Shown: in pieces, positions 35,548 to 43,631 of the stretch
Layout of the letters: each line of letters opens with the position of its first letter
How positions within the stretch are numbered: position 1 is the first letter of the stretch
Source of the DNA: Hyphomonas beringensis
Lineage (GTDB): Bacteria > Pseudomonadota > Alphaproteobacteria > Caulobacterales > Hyphomonadaceae
Assembly (NCBI RefSeq): GCF_000682755.1
Contig: NZ_AWFF01000098.1
Coordinates: 1-64,000 of the forward strand
DNA length: 64,000 bases
Direction: 5' to 3'
Position numbers and translations under genes: made by a program
The notes under the pieces: generated by a model
What the model saw: only the letters and a program-made list of their open reading frames with translations
What the model was told of the DNA's origin: nothing
Database searches by the model: none

Positions 35548-36600
35548 CTACTGCGCCGGTTCCAGGCTGGCGATCCATTCATTCACAACGGCCAGGCCGC
35601 GTTCATCCACAACGCTGCGGCCGAGTTCCGGCATGGCGATACCGGCTTCATCAGAGGCCATGCGGAAGGTGAGGATGGAGGTTTCAGGATGGCCCGGGTC
35701 AATGACGATGCGGCGGCCTCCGGAGCCGCGTCCGGCGGCTGTTGGGTGCTTGCCGACGCCATAGGTGACAGGGGTCTTCTCGTTCCAGTCCAGGAACAGG
35801 CCGGAATTGGACGCAGACCCATCCGCCTTGTGGCAGTGTGCGCAATTGATATCGAGATAGGCGCGGGCGCGGCCTTCAACCGGCAGGCTGACATCCCAGG
35901 CATCCGGCACCGCAGGCGGATGGGCCGGAATGCCGTCCAGAATGCCGCGCGTCTGCCAGTCGATCAGTTGGTTCAATCCGGCCGGGCCGTCATGGTTCAG
36001 ATTGCGCGCCTTTGGCCCGATGGGCAGAACGGCGTCGCCGCTCTGATGGCAGGTCTTGCACTGGTTTTTGTTGGGCACGGCATAGCGAATTGTCAGCGGG
36101 TCGCCGCCCGGATCCGTAAAGCTGATATCGACCATCTTGCCTGCGGGGGCATAGACAGCATCCGTGCCAGCTTCATTCCAGACATAGGGAAAGGCGGCCC
36201 AGCCATTTTCCTTATGGATCAGCAGGCGGGTCTCGACCTTGTAACGGTCTGTATCAGGCGCGCGTAGATCCGGTGCGAAAGAGAAGGTTTTCACCAGCAC
36301 CGTACCGACCGGGAAGTCCAGCGCGTCGGTCTGGGAATATTTGGCCTTCTGACCTTCCGGCACGAACACATAGCGGGTCTTGAGCGCGTGATCCGAGAAG
36401 AGTGGGTTGATCAGGTCATACGGTACGACGCCCGCTGCAGGTTTTGCTGCGCCGAGGTCTGTGAAGAGGCCATAGTCTGAGAGTTTCGGTGCCGCGCTGC
36501 CATCCAGGATGACTTCAAGATCTGGGCCTTCCGAGCCGTCCGACCGCGCGCCACAGGCTGCCAGCAGCATGCAGGTTGCAAGGGCAAGGCGACGTAACAT
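35548..36600 (-). CDS. Di-haem c-type lipoprotein of the HNE_0200 (TIGR03806-like) family
   Basis: The 350-residue predicted lipoprotein has lipobox LAAC (Cys16). Two c-haem motifs are visible: CKTCH (181-185) and CAHCH (253-257). The N-terminal part has the family blocks LSDYGLF, GVVPYDLINPLFSDHALKTRYVFVPEG and NGWAAFPYVWNE. I recall the family as a conserved hypothetical occurring in two-gene pairs with a beta-helix protein, with no known function. Here it is 9 nt downstream of that partner, so one operon. The two CxxCH motifs imply periplasmic redox activity. Confidence 0.85.
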   Translation of the reverse strand: MLRRLALATCMLLAACGARSDGSEGPDLEVILDGSAAPKLSDYGLFTDLGAAKPAAGVVPYDLINPLFSDHALKTRYVFVPEGQKAKYSQTDALDFPVGTVLVKTFSFAPDLRAPDTDRYKVETRLLIHKENGWAAFPYVWNEAGTDAVYAPAGKMVDISFTDPGGDPLTIRYAVPNKNQCKTCHQSGDAVLPIGPKARNLNHDGPAGLNQLIDWQTRGILDGIPAHPPAVPDAWDVSLPVEGRARAYLDINCAHCHKADGSASNSGLFLDWNEKTPVTYGVGKHPTAAGRGSGGRRIVIDPGHPETSILTFRMASDEAGIAMPELGRSVVDERGLAVVNEWIASLEPAQ

Positions 36601-36609
36601 GGCGCGGGG

Positions 36610-37857
36610 CTATTTCTTGTCCTGCGGAAGCACCACAGGCGCAGGTTCATCCACAGGATCAGATTTCGGACGTGTGGTGGACGGAGCCACTTGCATCGGA
36701 TCGACAGGATAGCGCCCGATACCAAGATCCAGATATCCGATGGACTCCTCCTCTGCGATCACCAGATTTGGCTTTTCGGAATGGGTTGTCCAGCTCGTGA
36801 CGCCATCGGTAACAATCGGGGGAAGGGTGCCGCCCACCGCCATGGCGAGAGGTTGCAGTATGCCCTGGGGATTATGTCCGCCGCCCGAATAGCTGTTGTC
36901 ACGCACGACAATATCGCGCGGTAGCGGATTGTAACGGTCATCCTTGATCTCTTCCGGATAAGCGACCAGCAGCACATGGGCGCTGCGATTGTCTGTAAAT
37001 GTGTTTTCAAACACGTGGACATTGCTGTTGGCCATGACCATCAGGCCTGTGCCGGAGGGAACGCCAGCCACGATATTGCCTGCAGGGGCGAAGTTTCGCG
37101 TATTGTTGGTGACAATCTGATTGTCATAAATCCGCGTTGAGTGGCCGCCGACCTTTGGCAGGTCCGGCAAATCAAACACCAGGATGCCACCGGCATTGTG
37201 GCGTGCAACATTGCCATAGACATCTGCGGCGGTGGAGTTTTCGATCTCGATGCCGGCCACATTGTATTCGGCAACGGAATTTCGCACGATGATATTATTC
37301 GACTGGCCGACATAGATGCCGGCATCAGAGGCGCCGCGAACGGTGACATTCTCAATCAGCACATCATCAGACTCGACCGGATAGACGCCATAGGCGCCAT
37401 TCTTTTCGTCGGGGCCATCGGTCCACTCCACTGTTAGGTAGCGATAGATGATCCTGTCGGCGCCTTTGGATTTGATCCCGTCGCCCTTGGTGTTGTGAAT
37501 GGCGAAATCGGTCAGGATGACGTCATCCGCTGTGACGAGCAGGCCTTCGCCCGCGCCAGCCTGGTTTTTGAAGTCAAGAATCGTCTTGTCTTGCCCGGCC
37601 CCCACAAGAGAGACTTTGTCCACATCCAGGGATAATCCTGTTTCGAGGGAGAAGACGCCTTCCGGGATCCGGATTGTTGTGCCGGGCTGGGCCTCAATCA
37701 GGGCTGTCTGCAGGTTTGTCGCGAAATCTCCATCGGCAGAGATTTCAATGTCGCTATCTGCCTGCGCCGAATGCATCGTTTTGGGATCATCACTTTTGCC
37801 GCAGGCCGCAAGCGCAGCAAAGCCTATGCAGAAAGTGGAAAAAACAAAAAATCTCAT
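36610..37857 (-). CDS. Parallel beta-helix repeat lipoprotein (TIGR03805-like)
   Basis: The 415-residue predicted lipoprotein has lipobox LAAC (Cys19). From about 55 to 330 the chain has pectate-lyase-like turns with Asn ladders: TIRIPEGVFSL, VILTDFAIHNT, VLIENVTVRGA, IIVRNSVAEYN, GIEIENSTAADVYGNVARHN, NSNVHVFENTFTDN, IVVRDNSYSGG. Right-handed beta-helices bind or cleave polysaccharides, but known lyase catalytic residues cannot be assigned by eye. It is first in the operon with the di-haem lipoprotein; GGGGGAGAG precedes the ATG. Confidence 0.87.
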   Translation of the reverse strand: MRFFVFSTFCIGFAALAACGKSDDPKTMHSAQADSDIEISADGDFATNLQTALIEAQPGTTIRIPEGVFSLETGLSLDVDKVSLVGAGQDKTILDFKNQAGAGEGLLVTADDVILTDFAIHNTKGDGIKSKGADRIIYRYLTVEWTDGPDEKNGAYGVYPVESDDVLIENVTVRGASDAGIYVGQSNNIIVRNSVAEYNVAGIEIENSTAADVYGNVARHNAGGILVFDLPDLPKVGGHSTRIYDNQIVTNNTRNFAPAGNIVAGVPSGTGLMVMANSNVHVFENTFTDNRSAHVLLVAYPEEIKDDRYNPLPRDIVVRDNSYSGGGHNPQGILQPLAMAVGGTLPPIVTDGVTSWTTHSEKPNLVIAEEESIGYLDLGIGRYPVDPMQVAPSTTRPKSDPVDEPAPVVLPQDKK

Positions 37858-37937
37858 GCCCGAACTCTCCCCCTGACGATAATCTCAGTTTTCATGCAAG
37901 GGGAGAGAAAGGCAAGAAGTTGTTTTCGGCAAATGTG

Positions 37938-38177
37938 CTAGTGCACGCTGAGAGGTTTGAGGTCGTGTGCACGGGCCGCTGCAAAAGCGGCTTCACGACC
38001 CTGAACCACTGCCAGCCTGACGCCATCAGCGGAGGCGACCACAAAAAGGTCTTCTGGCTCTTCGATCTTTTCGATCGCATTGGCGGGCATGAGGCCCTGA
38101 ATTTCGCCGGCATCCATATGACGGATGTAGACGAAGGCTTCGCTTTCAAACGGATTCGTTTTCAGTTCAGTTGTCAT
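37938..38177 (-). CDS. DUF1150 family small protein
   Basis: The 79-residue protein matches DUF1150: AFVYIRHMDAGEI near the start, LFVVASADGVRLAVVQGREAAFAAARAHDL and the closing KPLSVH. DUF1150 is an alphaproteobacterial family, often placed downstream of small heat-shock protein genes; none is adjacent here. Function unknown. ATG 38177 has AAAGGA upstream; a longer frame to 38261 is not supported. Confidence 0.85.
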   Translation of the reverse strand: MTTELKTNPFESEAFVYIRHMDAGEIQGLMPANAIEKIEEPEDLFVVASADGVRLAVVQGREAAFAAARAHDLKPLSVH

Positions 38178-38395
38178 CGGTCCAATCCTTTCCGTCGTGA
38201 GACAGATACGCCGAACTCGGGAACGCCAATGTCCCTTCTGTTCACTATAAAGGTGGGGCATTCCTGGGTCTGTTCAAGAAGCGGATTGGGGCCTTATCGG
38301 GGCAGCAGCATTCAGGTCAGGTTCACAGAACCGATCAGCGCCCAGCCAGAACAGGTGTATTTAAGGGGATGGGTGATCCTCCCGGGGAGTGGAGG

Positions 38396-38475
<80 letters not shown>

Positions 38476-38521
38476 GAACCGGGAAGCGAGGGATTACCTC
38501 CCTCGCTCGCACGTTTCAAGT

Positions 38522-39028
38522 CTAATCTTCATCTTCTTCATCAATTGCGAGATCATCATCGTCATCATCATCGTCATCGATGTCGAAATCATCGTCGTCG
38601 TCGGTGAGAATGACATCGTCGTCGTCGTCATCCACGCCGTCTTCAGTGAAGCCAGCCGGCACTTTGGCAGGCGTTTCGTCTTCCTCGTCATCATCCGCGC
38701 CGCCTTCGAGGATCACTTCCTCTTCGTCGCCGCCGAGTTCCTTGGCTTCTTCTTCGTCGTCTTCATCTTCGTCGTCATCGACATCATCATCGCCGCGTGT
38801 GGCGGTATCGACTTCGTCTTCATCATCATCGTCATCATCATCTTCGGATTTGACGGCGGCCTTTGCGGCCTTTGCCTTCACCTTGGTGATGGTGGTGCGG
38901 ATAACTTCGTCTTCCGGATCAAACTCCTCGCCGCATTTGGGGCAGACGCATGGGCGTTTGTTCAGGTCGTAAAAGCGTGCCTCGCAGGACGGGCAGACTT
39001 GCTTGGTTCCAAGTTTGTCTTTGGACAC
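38522..39028 (-). CDS. FYDLN-acid domain protein (TIGR02300-like)
   Basis: The 168-residue protein starts with a zinc ribbon, CPSCEARFYDLNKRPCVCPKCG (two CxxC pairs, split by FYDLN), followed by a Lys/Ala-rich segment and a C-terminal 100 residues made almost only of Asp and Glu. This is the FYDLN-acid family, typical of alphaproteobacteria and usually beside aroA, as here (divergent). Function unknown; the acidic tail may mimic nucleic acid. The start is GTG 39028, with AAGGAGG nine bases upstream, rather than the ATG at 39103. Confidence 0.9.
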   Translation of the reverse strand: MSKDKLGTKQVCPSCEARFYDLNKRPCVCPKCGEEFDPEDEVIRTTITKVKAKAAKAAVKSEDDDDDDDEDEVDTATRGDDDVDDDEDEDDEEEAKELGGDEEEVILEGGADDDEEDETPAKVPAGFTEDGVDDDDDDVILTDDDDDFDIDDDDDDDDDLAIDEEDED

Positions 39029-39145
39029 GGGCGACAGCCTCCTTGGGGGTCTTCGCGGAAATTGTATGGGCGGGCGCTTGCCATGAACGCCGCACGCTGT
39101 CAAAGCCCCAATTCACGTGATCAATCAACTAGGAATTTTCCGGAA

Positions 39146-40468
39146 ATGGTGTGGACCAGTCGTCCTGTCAAAACCCTGAAGGGAGCGATCCGTGCCCCCG
39201 GGGACAAATCATGCAGTCACAGAGCCCTTATCATGGGCGGATTGGCAGAGGGCACCAGCCAGTTCAGCGGCCTTCTGGAAGGCGAGGATGTGCTGCGCAC
39301 GGGATGGGCCATGGAAGCCCTGGGCGCAGATGTGAAACAGCTGGGCGGCGGCAAATGGCAGGTGACCGGTGTGGGCCGGAAGGGCCTGTCTCAGCCGGAC
39401 AAGGTGCTTGATTTCGGAAATTCCGGAACGGGCTCGCGCCTTATCATGGGCGTGGTGGCCGGCTATCCCATCGCAGTGGAAATGACGGGGGATGCAAGCC
39501 TCAGATCGCGCCCGATGAAGCGTATCCTGACGCCGCTGCGCCTGATGCGCGCGCTGGATACGTCCGGGCCGGACGGGCAGCTGCCATTTTCTATCGTCGG
39601 TACGGATGACCTGAAAGCCATTACCTATTCGCCGCCCCATGCCTCTGCGCAAATCAAGTCTGCTGTCATGCTGGCGGGATTGTCGGCAGATGGCACAACC
39701 ATTGTGGAAGAGGCGAAACCCACGCGCGACCATACGGAGCGGATGCTGCGGGGGTTTGGCGCGACGGTGGATGTCACGCCTCAGCCAGGCGGCGGCATGC
39801 GGATTGCGGTTGAAGGAGGTCAGGCGCTGAGCGCCATCGAGGCCGCCATTCCGGGCGACCCGTCCTCAGCAGCCTTCCTGATTGCAGCGGGCATTCTGTC
39901 ACCCGAAGGCGATGTCGTAGTCGAGGGTGTTATGTCTAATCCGACACGGTCCGGCTTTTTTGATGTGGCAAATCTGATGGGCGCACACCTTGGCGCCGAG
40001 GAAGCCGGCGATGCGGCGGGCGAGCGCCTGATCAATCTGCATGCCGGGGCCGCTGCGCTGAAGGGCAAGGCTGTGCCGGAACGCCTTGTGCCGTCCATGA
40101 TTGATGAATTTCCGATACTTGCCGTCCTCGCCGCCTTTGCGGAAGGCGACACGATCGTGACCGGCGCGGAAGAATTACGCGTCAAGGAATCTGACCGCAT
40201 CGGCGCGACGGTTGCCATGCTGCGCGCAAATGGTGTGGAGGCCGAAGAGCGCCCGGACGGCTTTGCCGTACAGGGCTGCGCCGGCAAGGTGCCGGGCGGC
40301 GGCCTCGTCGAGACCCATCACGACCACCGCATCGCCATGAGCGCCCTCATCATGGGCACCGCGGCACAGAACCCTGTGCGGGTCGACGACATCTCCATGA
40401 TCGATACATCGTATCCGGACTTCCTGAGCCATATGGCGGAGTTGGGCGCGGATATTTCGGAGACATAG
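39146..40468 (+). CDS. aroA: 3-phosphoshikimate 1-carboxyvinyltransferase (EPSP synthase, class II-like)
   Basis: The 440-residue enzyme transfers enolpyruvyl from PEP to shikimate-3-phosphate. Motifs are GDKSCSHR (19-26), GNSGTGSRL (91-99), SAQIKSAV, NPTRSGFFD, and LRVKESDR. The SAQ-x-K and NPTR motifs suggest the class II group of Agrobacterium CP4. At the position where CP4 has the Ala linked to glyphosate tolerance, this protein has Gly (NSGT). The open frame continues 226 codons upstream, antisense to the FYDLN gene, but that part encodes Ile/Val-rich nonsense created by Asp-codon repeats; ATG 39146 is the real start. Confidence 0.93.
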   Translation: MVWTSRPVKTLKGAIRAPGDKSCSHRALIMGGLAEGTSQFSGLLEGEDVLRTGWAMEALGADVKQLGGGKWQVTGVGRKGLSQPDKVLDFGNSGTGSRLIMGVVAGYPIAVEMTGDASLRSRPMKRILTPLRLMRALDTSGPDGQLPFSIVGTDDLKAITYSPPHASAQIKSAVMLAGLSADGTTIVEEAKPTRDHTERMLRGFGATVDVTPQPGGGMRIAVEGGQALSAIEAAIPGDPSSAAFLIAAGILSPEGDVVVEGVMSNPTRSGFFDVANLMGAHLGAEEAGDAAGERLINLHAGAAALKGKAVPERLVPSMIDEFPILAVLAAFAEGDTIVTGAEELRVKESDRIGATVAMLRANGVEAEERPDGFAVQGCAGKVPGGGLVETHHDHRIAMSALIMGTAAQNPVRVDDISMIDTSYPDFLSHMAELGADISET

Positions 40469-40471
40469 ACG

Positions 40472-41155
40472 ATCATTACTCAAATCAACGAAGAACTCGA
40501 CAATATTTGGTCTGAGCTAGCACGCTCAGAACCGAACATCCTCGTTCCCAAATACTTCGAGCCGTTGAATAAAAAAACCATCACTTTCGTCGGCTTCAAC
40601 CCCTCCTTTGTTGAGGGTAGAACAGCCAAATTCTTCCGAAGTAAAGGCGTCGATTTCAACTCAATTCGCGAACATTATTTATGGAAAAATCGAAACGCGT
40701 TCGCGCATGAAGTTGATGACGATTTTAGCTTTGAGTCCCGCAATGAATACGATTTTTTTGCTCAGCACAGAGAAATGGCAAGTTTTCTAAGCTATAAAAA
40801 CTGGGACCACATCGATCTTTTCCAATTCAGAGAAACAAGCCAAAAACGGGGTTTGGATCTTTTAGCTAGGAATGACGGTTTTCGGTCTGTCCAATTGGAC
40901 ATGTTTGAACGCGTTCTCGAAATTGCTTCCCCAAAATTGATTGTCGTCGTCAACGCCAAGGCCAGTAAAATCTTGAAAGACCGTTGGCAGATGGGGGCGA
41001 TTAACGCCGCTTCGGGGTGCCACTTCCACAAGGTTTCAAACCGCCCCGTCCCTGTTTTTTTCTCCGGAATGCTCACAGGTCGGAGGGCGCTAGACGTTCA
41101 TTCTCGGGAACGGCTCTTTTGGCATGTACGCCTGGTTTCACAGTCAATACAATAA
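40472..41155 (+). CDS. Unknown protein, low-GC, atypical start (possible UDG-like fold)
   Basis: About 227 residues. It is clearly more AT-rich than its neighbours, with different codon use, so probably acquired. The reading frame is coding-like from directly after the aroA stop, but the first in-frame ATG/GTG/TTG is TTG 40565. Homologue-like N-terminal sequence (ITQINEELDNIWSEL) begins at ATC 40472, with GGAG nine bases upstream, suggesting an ATC or ATT start or a mutated ATG. ITFVGFNPSF, HIDLFQFRET and KLIVVVNAKASKIL faintly resemble the motif order of uracil-DNA-glycosylase-superfamily proteins; this is speculative. Confidence 0.6.
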   Translation: MITQINEELDNIWSELARSEPNILVPKYFEPLNKKTITFVGFNPSFVEGRTAKFFRSKGVDFNSIREHYLWKNRNAFAHEVDDDFSFESRNEYDFFAQHREMASFLSYKNWDHIDLFQFRETSQKRGLDLLARNDGFRSVQLDMFERVLEIASPKLIVVVNAKASKILKDRWQMGAINAASGCHFHKVSNRPVPVFFSGMLTGRRALDVHSRERLFWHVRLVSQSIQ

Positions 41156-41159
41156 CACA

Positions 41160-41666
41160 ATGCCCCGTGTCGTTCTCTATCCCGGCAGCCTGCTCGACGT
41201 GGAGACGGACGTGATCGTCAATGCCGCCAATTCCAGCCTGATGGGCGGTGGCGGGGTGGATGGCGCGATCCATTATGCCGCCGGGCCTGCGCTGAAAGAG
41301 GCCTGCCGCCCGCTCGCCCCCTGCCCGCCGGGGGAAGTGCGCGTCACCGACGGCTTCGGCCTCGCCCCGCGCCTTATCTTCCATACGGTCGGGCCGGTCT
41401 GGCATGGCGGGCAGAATGGCGAGGCGGACATTCTGGCGAACTGCTACCGCAATTGCCTGACCGAACTCGGCCAGAGGAACTTGAACAGGATTGTTTTCCC
41501 CGCCATATCGACCGGCGCCTATGGCTACCCGCCCGCACAGGCCGCCCATATCGCCGTCACAGTCTGCGCTCGTCACCCGGCCGTGCGGGATGCCGAAATC
41601 GTCTTCGCAGTCATCGACCCGGACAACCGCACCGCACTCGGCGCAGCGCTGAATGTCGTCCGCTAG
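41160..41666 (+). CDS. Macro-domain protein (YmdB-like ADP-ribose-binding)
   Basis: The 168-residue protein is one macro domain: TDVIVNAANSSLMGGGGVDGAIHYAAGP holds the Asn and GGGGV loop used in O-acetyl-ADP-ribose deacetylation by the YmdB/MacroD class, and IVFPAISTGAYGYP is the second phosphate loop. It should hydrolyse O-acetyl-ADP-ribose or mono-ADP-ribose links. Composition is host-like, unlike the preceding gene. ATG 41160 gives the family start; ribosome binding is weak. The macro/unknown pair lies within the aroA-cmk interval. Confidence 0.9.
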   Translation: MPRVVLYPGSLLDVETDVIVNAANSSLMGGGGVDGAIHYAAGPALKEACRPLAPCPPGEVRVTDGFGLAPRLIFHTVGPVWHGGQNGEADILANCYRNCLTELGQRNLNRIVFPAISTGAYGYPPAQAAHIAVTVCARHPAVRDAEIVFAVIDPDNRTALGAALNVVR

Positions 41667-41722
41667 CCCCTCTGCCCCAACGGCAGAATTGACCTTCCCA
41701 CTCCCAACCCCAAAGTACATCC

Positions 41723-42817
41723 ATGACTGATCTTGATTCCCCCCTGACATTCGCCCATGGCCCGGCCATGAAGAACCGCTTCATGCTGGCGCCCCTGACC
41801 AATCAGCAGAGCCATGCCGATGGCACGCTCAGCGAGGATGAAATCCACTGGCTGGATATGCGCGGGCAGGGCGGCTTTGGCGTCGTGATGACGGCGGCTG
41901 CGCAGATTGACCCCCATGGCATCGGCTTTCCCGGCCAGTTGGGCGTCTATGATGACCGCCATTTGCCGAAGCTGACCGAACTGGCGACGAAGCTGAATGC
42001 CAGCGGCACGCATTCTGTGGTGCAGCTGCATCATGCCGGCATGCGCACCCCGCATGATCTGATCGATGGCAAACCGGTCTGCCCGTCAGACAATGAGGAG
42101 TTTGACGCGCGGGCCATGACACTGGCCGAAGTGGAAAAGGTGCGTGATGATTTCATTGCAGCGGCCCTCCGCTGTGAGAAGGCCGGATTTCATGGCGTCG
42201 AAGTGCACGGCGCGCATGGTTATCTGCTGTGCCAGTTCCTCAGCGCCGAGATAAACCAGCGTGACGACCAGTATGGCGGGTCTCTGGAAAACCGTTTCCG
42301 CCTGACCCAGGAAATCATTGATGGCATCCGCGCCGCGTGCGGGCCTGACTTTTCTGTCGGGCTGCGCCTGTCTCCGGAACGTTTCGGCATGGATTTGATG
42401 GAAGTGCGGGACGTGGCCCAGAAGGTGATGCGTGAGGGCAAGATCGATTATCTCGACATGTCACTATGGAATTGTTTCAAGCTGCCACAGGATGAAGCCT
42501 ATCAGGATCGTGACCTGATTGGCTGGTTCGCGGATCTGGAGCGCGGGAATGTACGCCTTGGTGCAGCGGGCAAGCTGACGACGGGCGCAGCCTGCCGGAA
42601 AGCGATGGAAGCGGGGCTCGATTTTGTTGTGATTGGCCGCGGCGCCATCCTGCATCATGATTTCCCGGAGAAAGTTGCCGCCGATCCGGACTTTGAACCG
42701 ATCTCCCTTCCGGTGCCGGCATCCCACCTGCGCAATGAGGGTCTTGGACAGGCATTCATTGATTATATGAGTGGCTGGAAAGGCTTTGTGGACGTTGGGG
42801 AAGAAGAGACGGCCTGA
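41723..42817 (+). CDS. NADH:flavin oxidoreductase (old yellow enzyme family)
   Basis: The 364-residue TIM-barrel flavoprotein has KNRFMLAPLTN at the start, VVQLHHAGM, GFHGVEVHGAHGYLLCQFLSAEINQRDDQYGGSLENRFR (FMN and substrate-binding core) and LDFVVIGRGAILHHDFPEKV. FMN-dependent ene-reductases of this family reduce activated C=C bonds. No 4Fe-4S domain follows, so it is the simple single-domain type. It lies between the macro gene and cmk. Confidence 0.9.
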   Translation: MTDLDSPLTFAHGPAMKNRFMLAPLTNQQSHADGTLSEDEIHWLDMRGQGGFGVVMTAAAQIDPHGIGFPGQLGVYDDRHLPKLTELATKLNASGTHSVVQLHHAGMRTPHDLIDGKPVCPSDNEEFDARAMTLAEVEKVRDDFIAAALRCEKAGFHGVEVHGAHGYLLCQFLSAEINQRDDQYGGSLENRFRLTQEIIDGIRAACGPDFSVGLRLSPERFGMDLMEVRDVAQKVMREGKIDYLDMSLWNCFKLPQDEAYQDRDLIGWFADLERGNVRLGAAGKLTTGAACRKAMEAGLDFVVIGRGAILHHDFPEKVAADPDFEPISLPVPASHLRNEGLGQAFIDYMSGWKGFVDVGEEETA

Positions 42818-42859
42818 GCTGCTTGACTTGAATGGCCGGTTCGTTCACCTCCCGCCCCC

Positions 42860-43498
42860 ATGATTATCGCCATTGATGGAACCACGGCGTCGGGCAAAGG
42901 CACGATCGCGAAGCGGCTGTCAGCCCATTACGGGTTGCCGCATATGGATACAGGCCGGCTTTATCGCGCGACAGCTGTTGCCGCGCTGAAAGCCGGCGTT
43001 CCACTGGATGATGCGCAGGCGTTGGCGGATCTGGCTCGCAGCCTGGATCTGGCAGACTATCAGGAGGCCGAATTGCGTACGGCAGAGGCCGGTAAGGCGG
43101 CCAGTGTCGTGGCCGTCATTCCTGAAGTCCGTCAGGCGCTGTTTGAACTGCAACGGGCCTTTGCGACACAGGATTTGGGTGCCTTGCTGGACGGCCGTGA
43201 CATCGGCACCGTGATTGCGCCGGACGCCGATGTGAAGCTCTGGATCGATGCCAGCGTTGAAGAACGTGGCTATCGGCGCTGGAAGGAACTCTGCAGTCAT
43301 GGCGAAGATGTCACGCTGGAGGCTGTGATCGAACAGCTCCGCGTGCGCGACAAGAGAGACCAGTCCCGCAAGGATGCCCCGGCAGAAATGGCGGTAGATG
43401 CTGTCTTGATTGATACGACTGAGCTCTCTATAGAAGCCGCAGTGGAAAAGGCGCTGGCAGCCATAGAGGCTGCTCTCGCTCGTGGAAACCGCACCTGA
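42860..43498 (+). CDS. cmk: Cytidylate kinase
   Basis: The 212-residue P-loop kinase has IAIDGTTASGKGTIAKRL, MDTGRLYRA, LLDGRDIGTVIAPDADVKLWI and the RD-K-RDQSRKDAP lid, defining Cmk (phosphorylates CMP and dCMP with ATP). Length is normal for the short bacterial form. It starts the conserved cmk-rpsA-ihfB series. No strong ribosome binding site is visible at ATG 42860. Confidence 0.94.
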   Translation: MIIAIDGTTASGKGTIAKRLSAHYGLPHMDTGRLYRATAVAALKAGVPLDDAQALADLARSLDLADYQEAELRTAEAGKAASVVAVIPEVRQALFELQRAFATQDLGALLDGRDIGTVIAPDADVKLWIDASVEERGYRRWKELCSHGEDVTLEAVIEQLRVRDKRDQSRKDAPAEMAVDAVLIDTTELSIEAAVEKALAAIEAALARGNRT

Positions 43499-43631
43499 GG
43501 GGGCTTTTCAGCCTCAAATCCAAACAGGTTGCACCACTTCAAATTCAAGAGACCACGCTCTCGGGTCGTTCTGAGCGGGCTGCAATGGTGCATGTCCGCC
43601 CTGAGCCGTTCGATCCGCCGAAGGAACCCAA

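Noticed and set aside
38580-38972. Asp-codon repeats as CRISPR or microsatellite
   Set aside because: They encode the acidic tail of the FYDLN protein; there are no regular repeat/spacer units.
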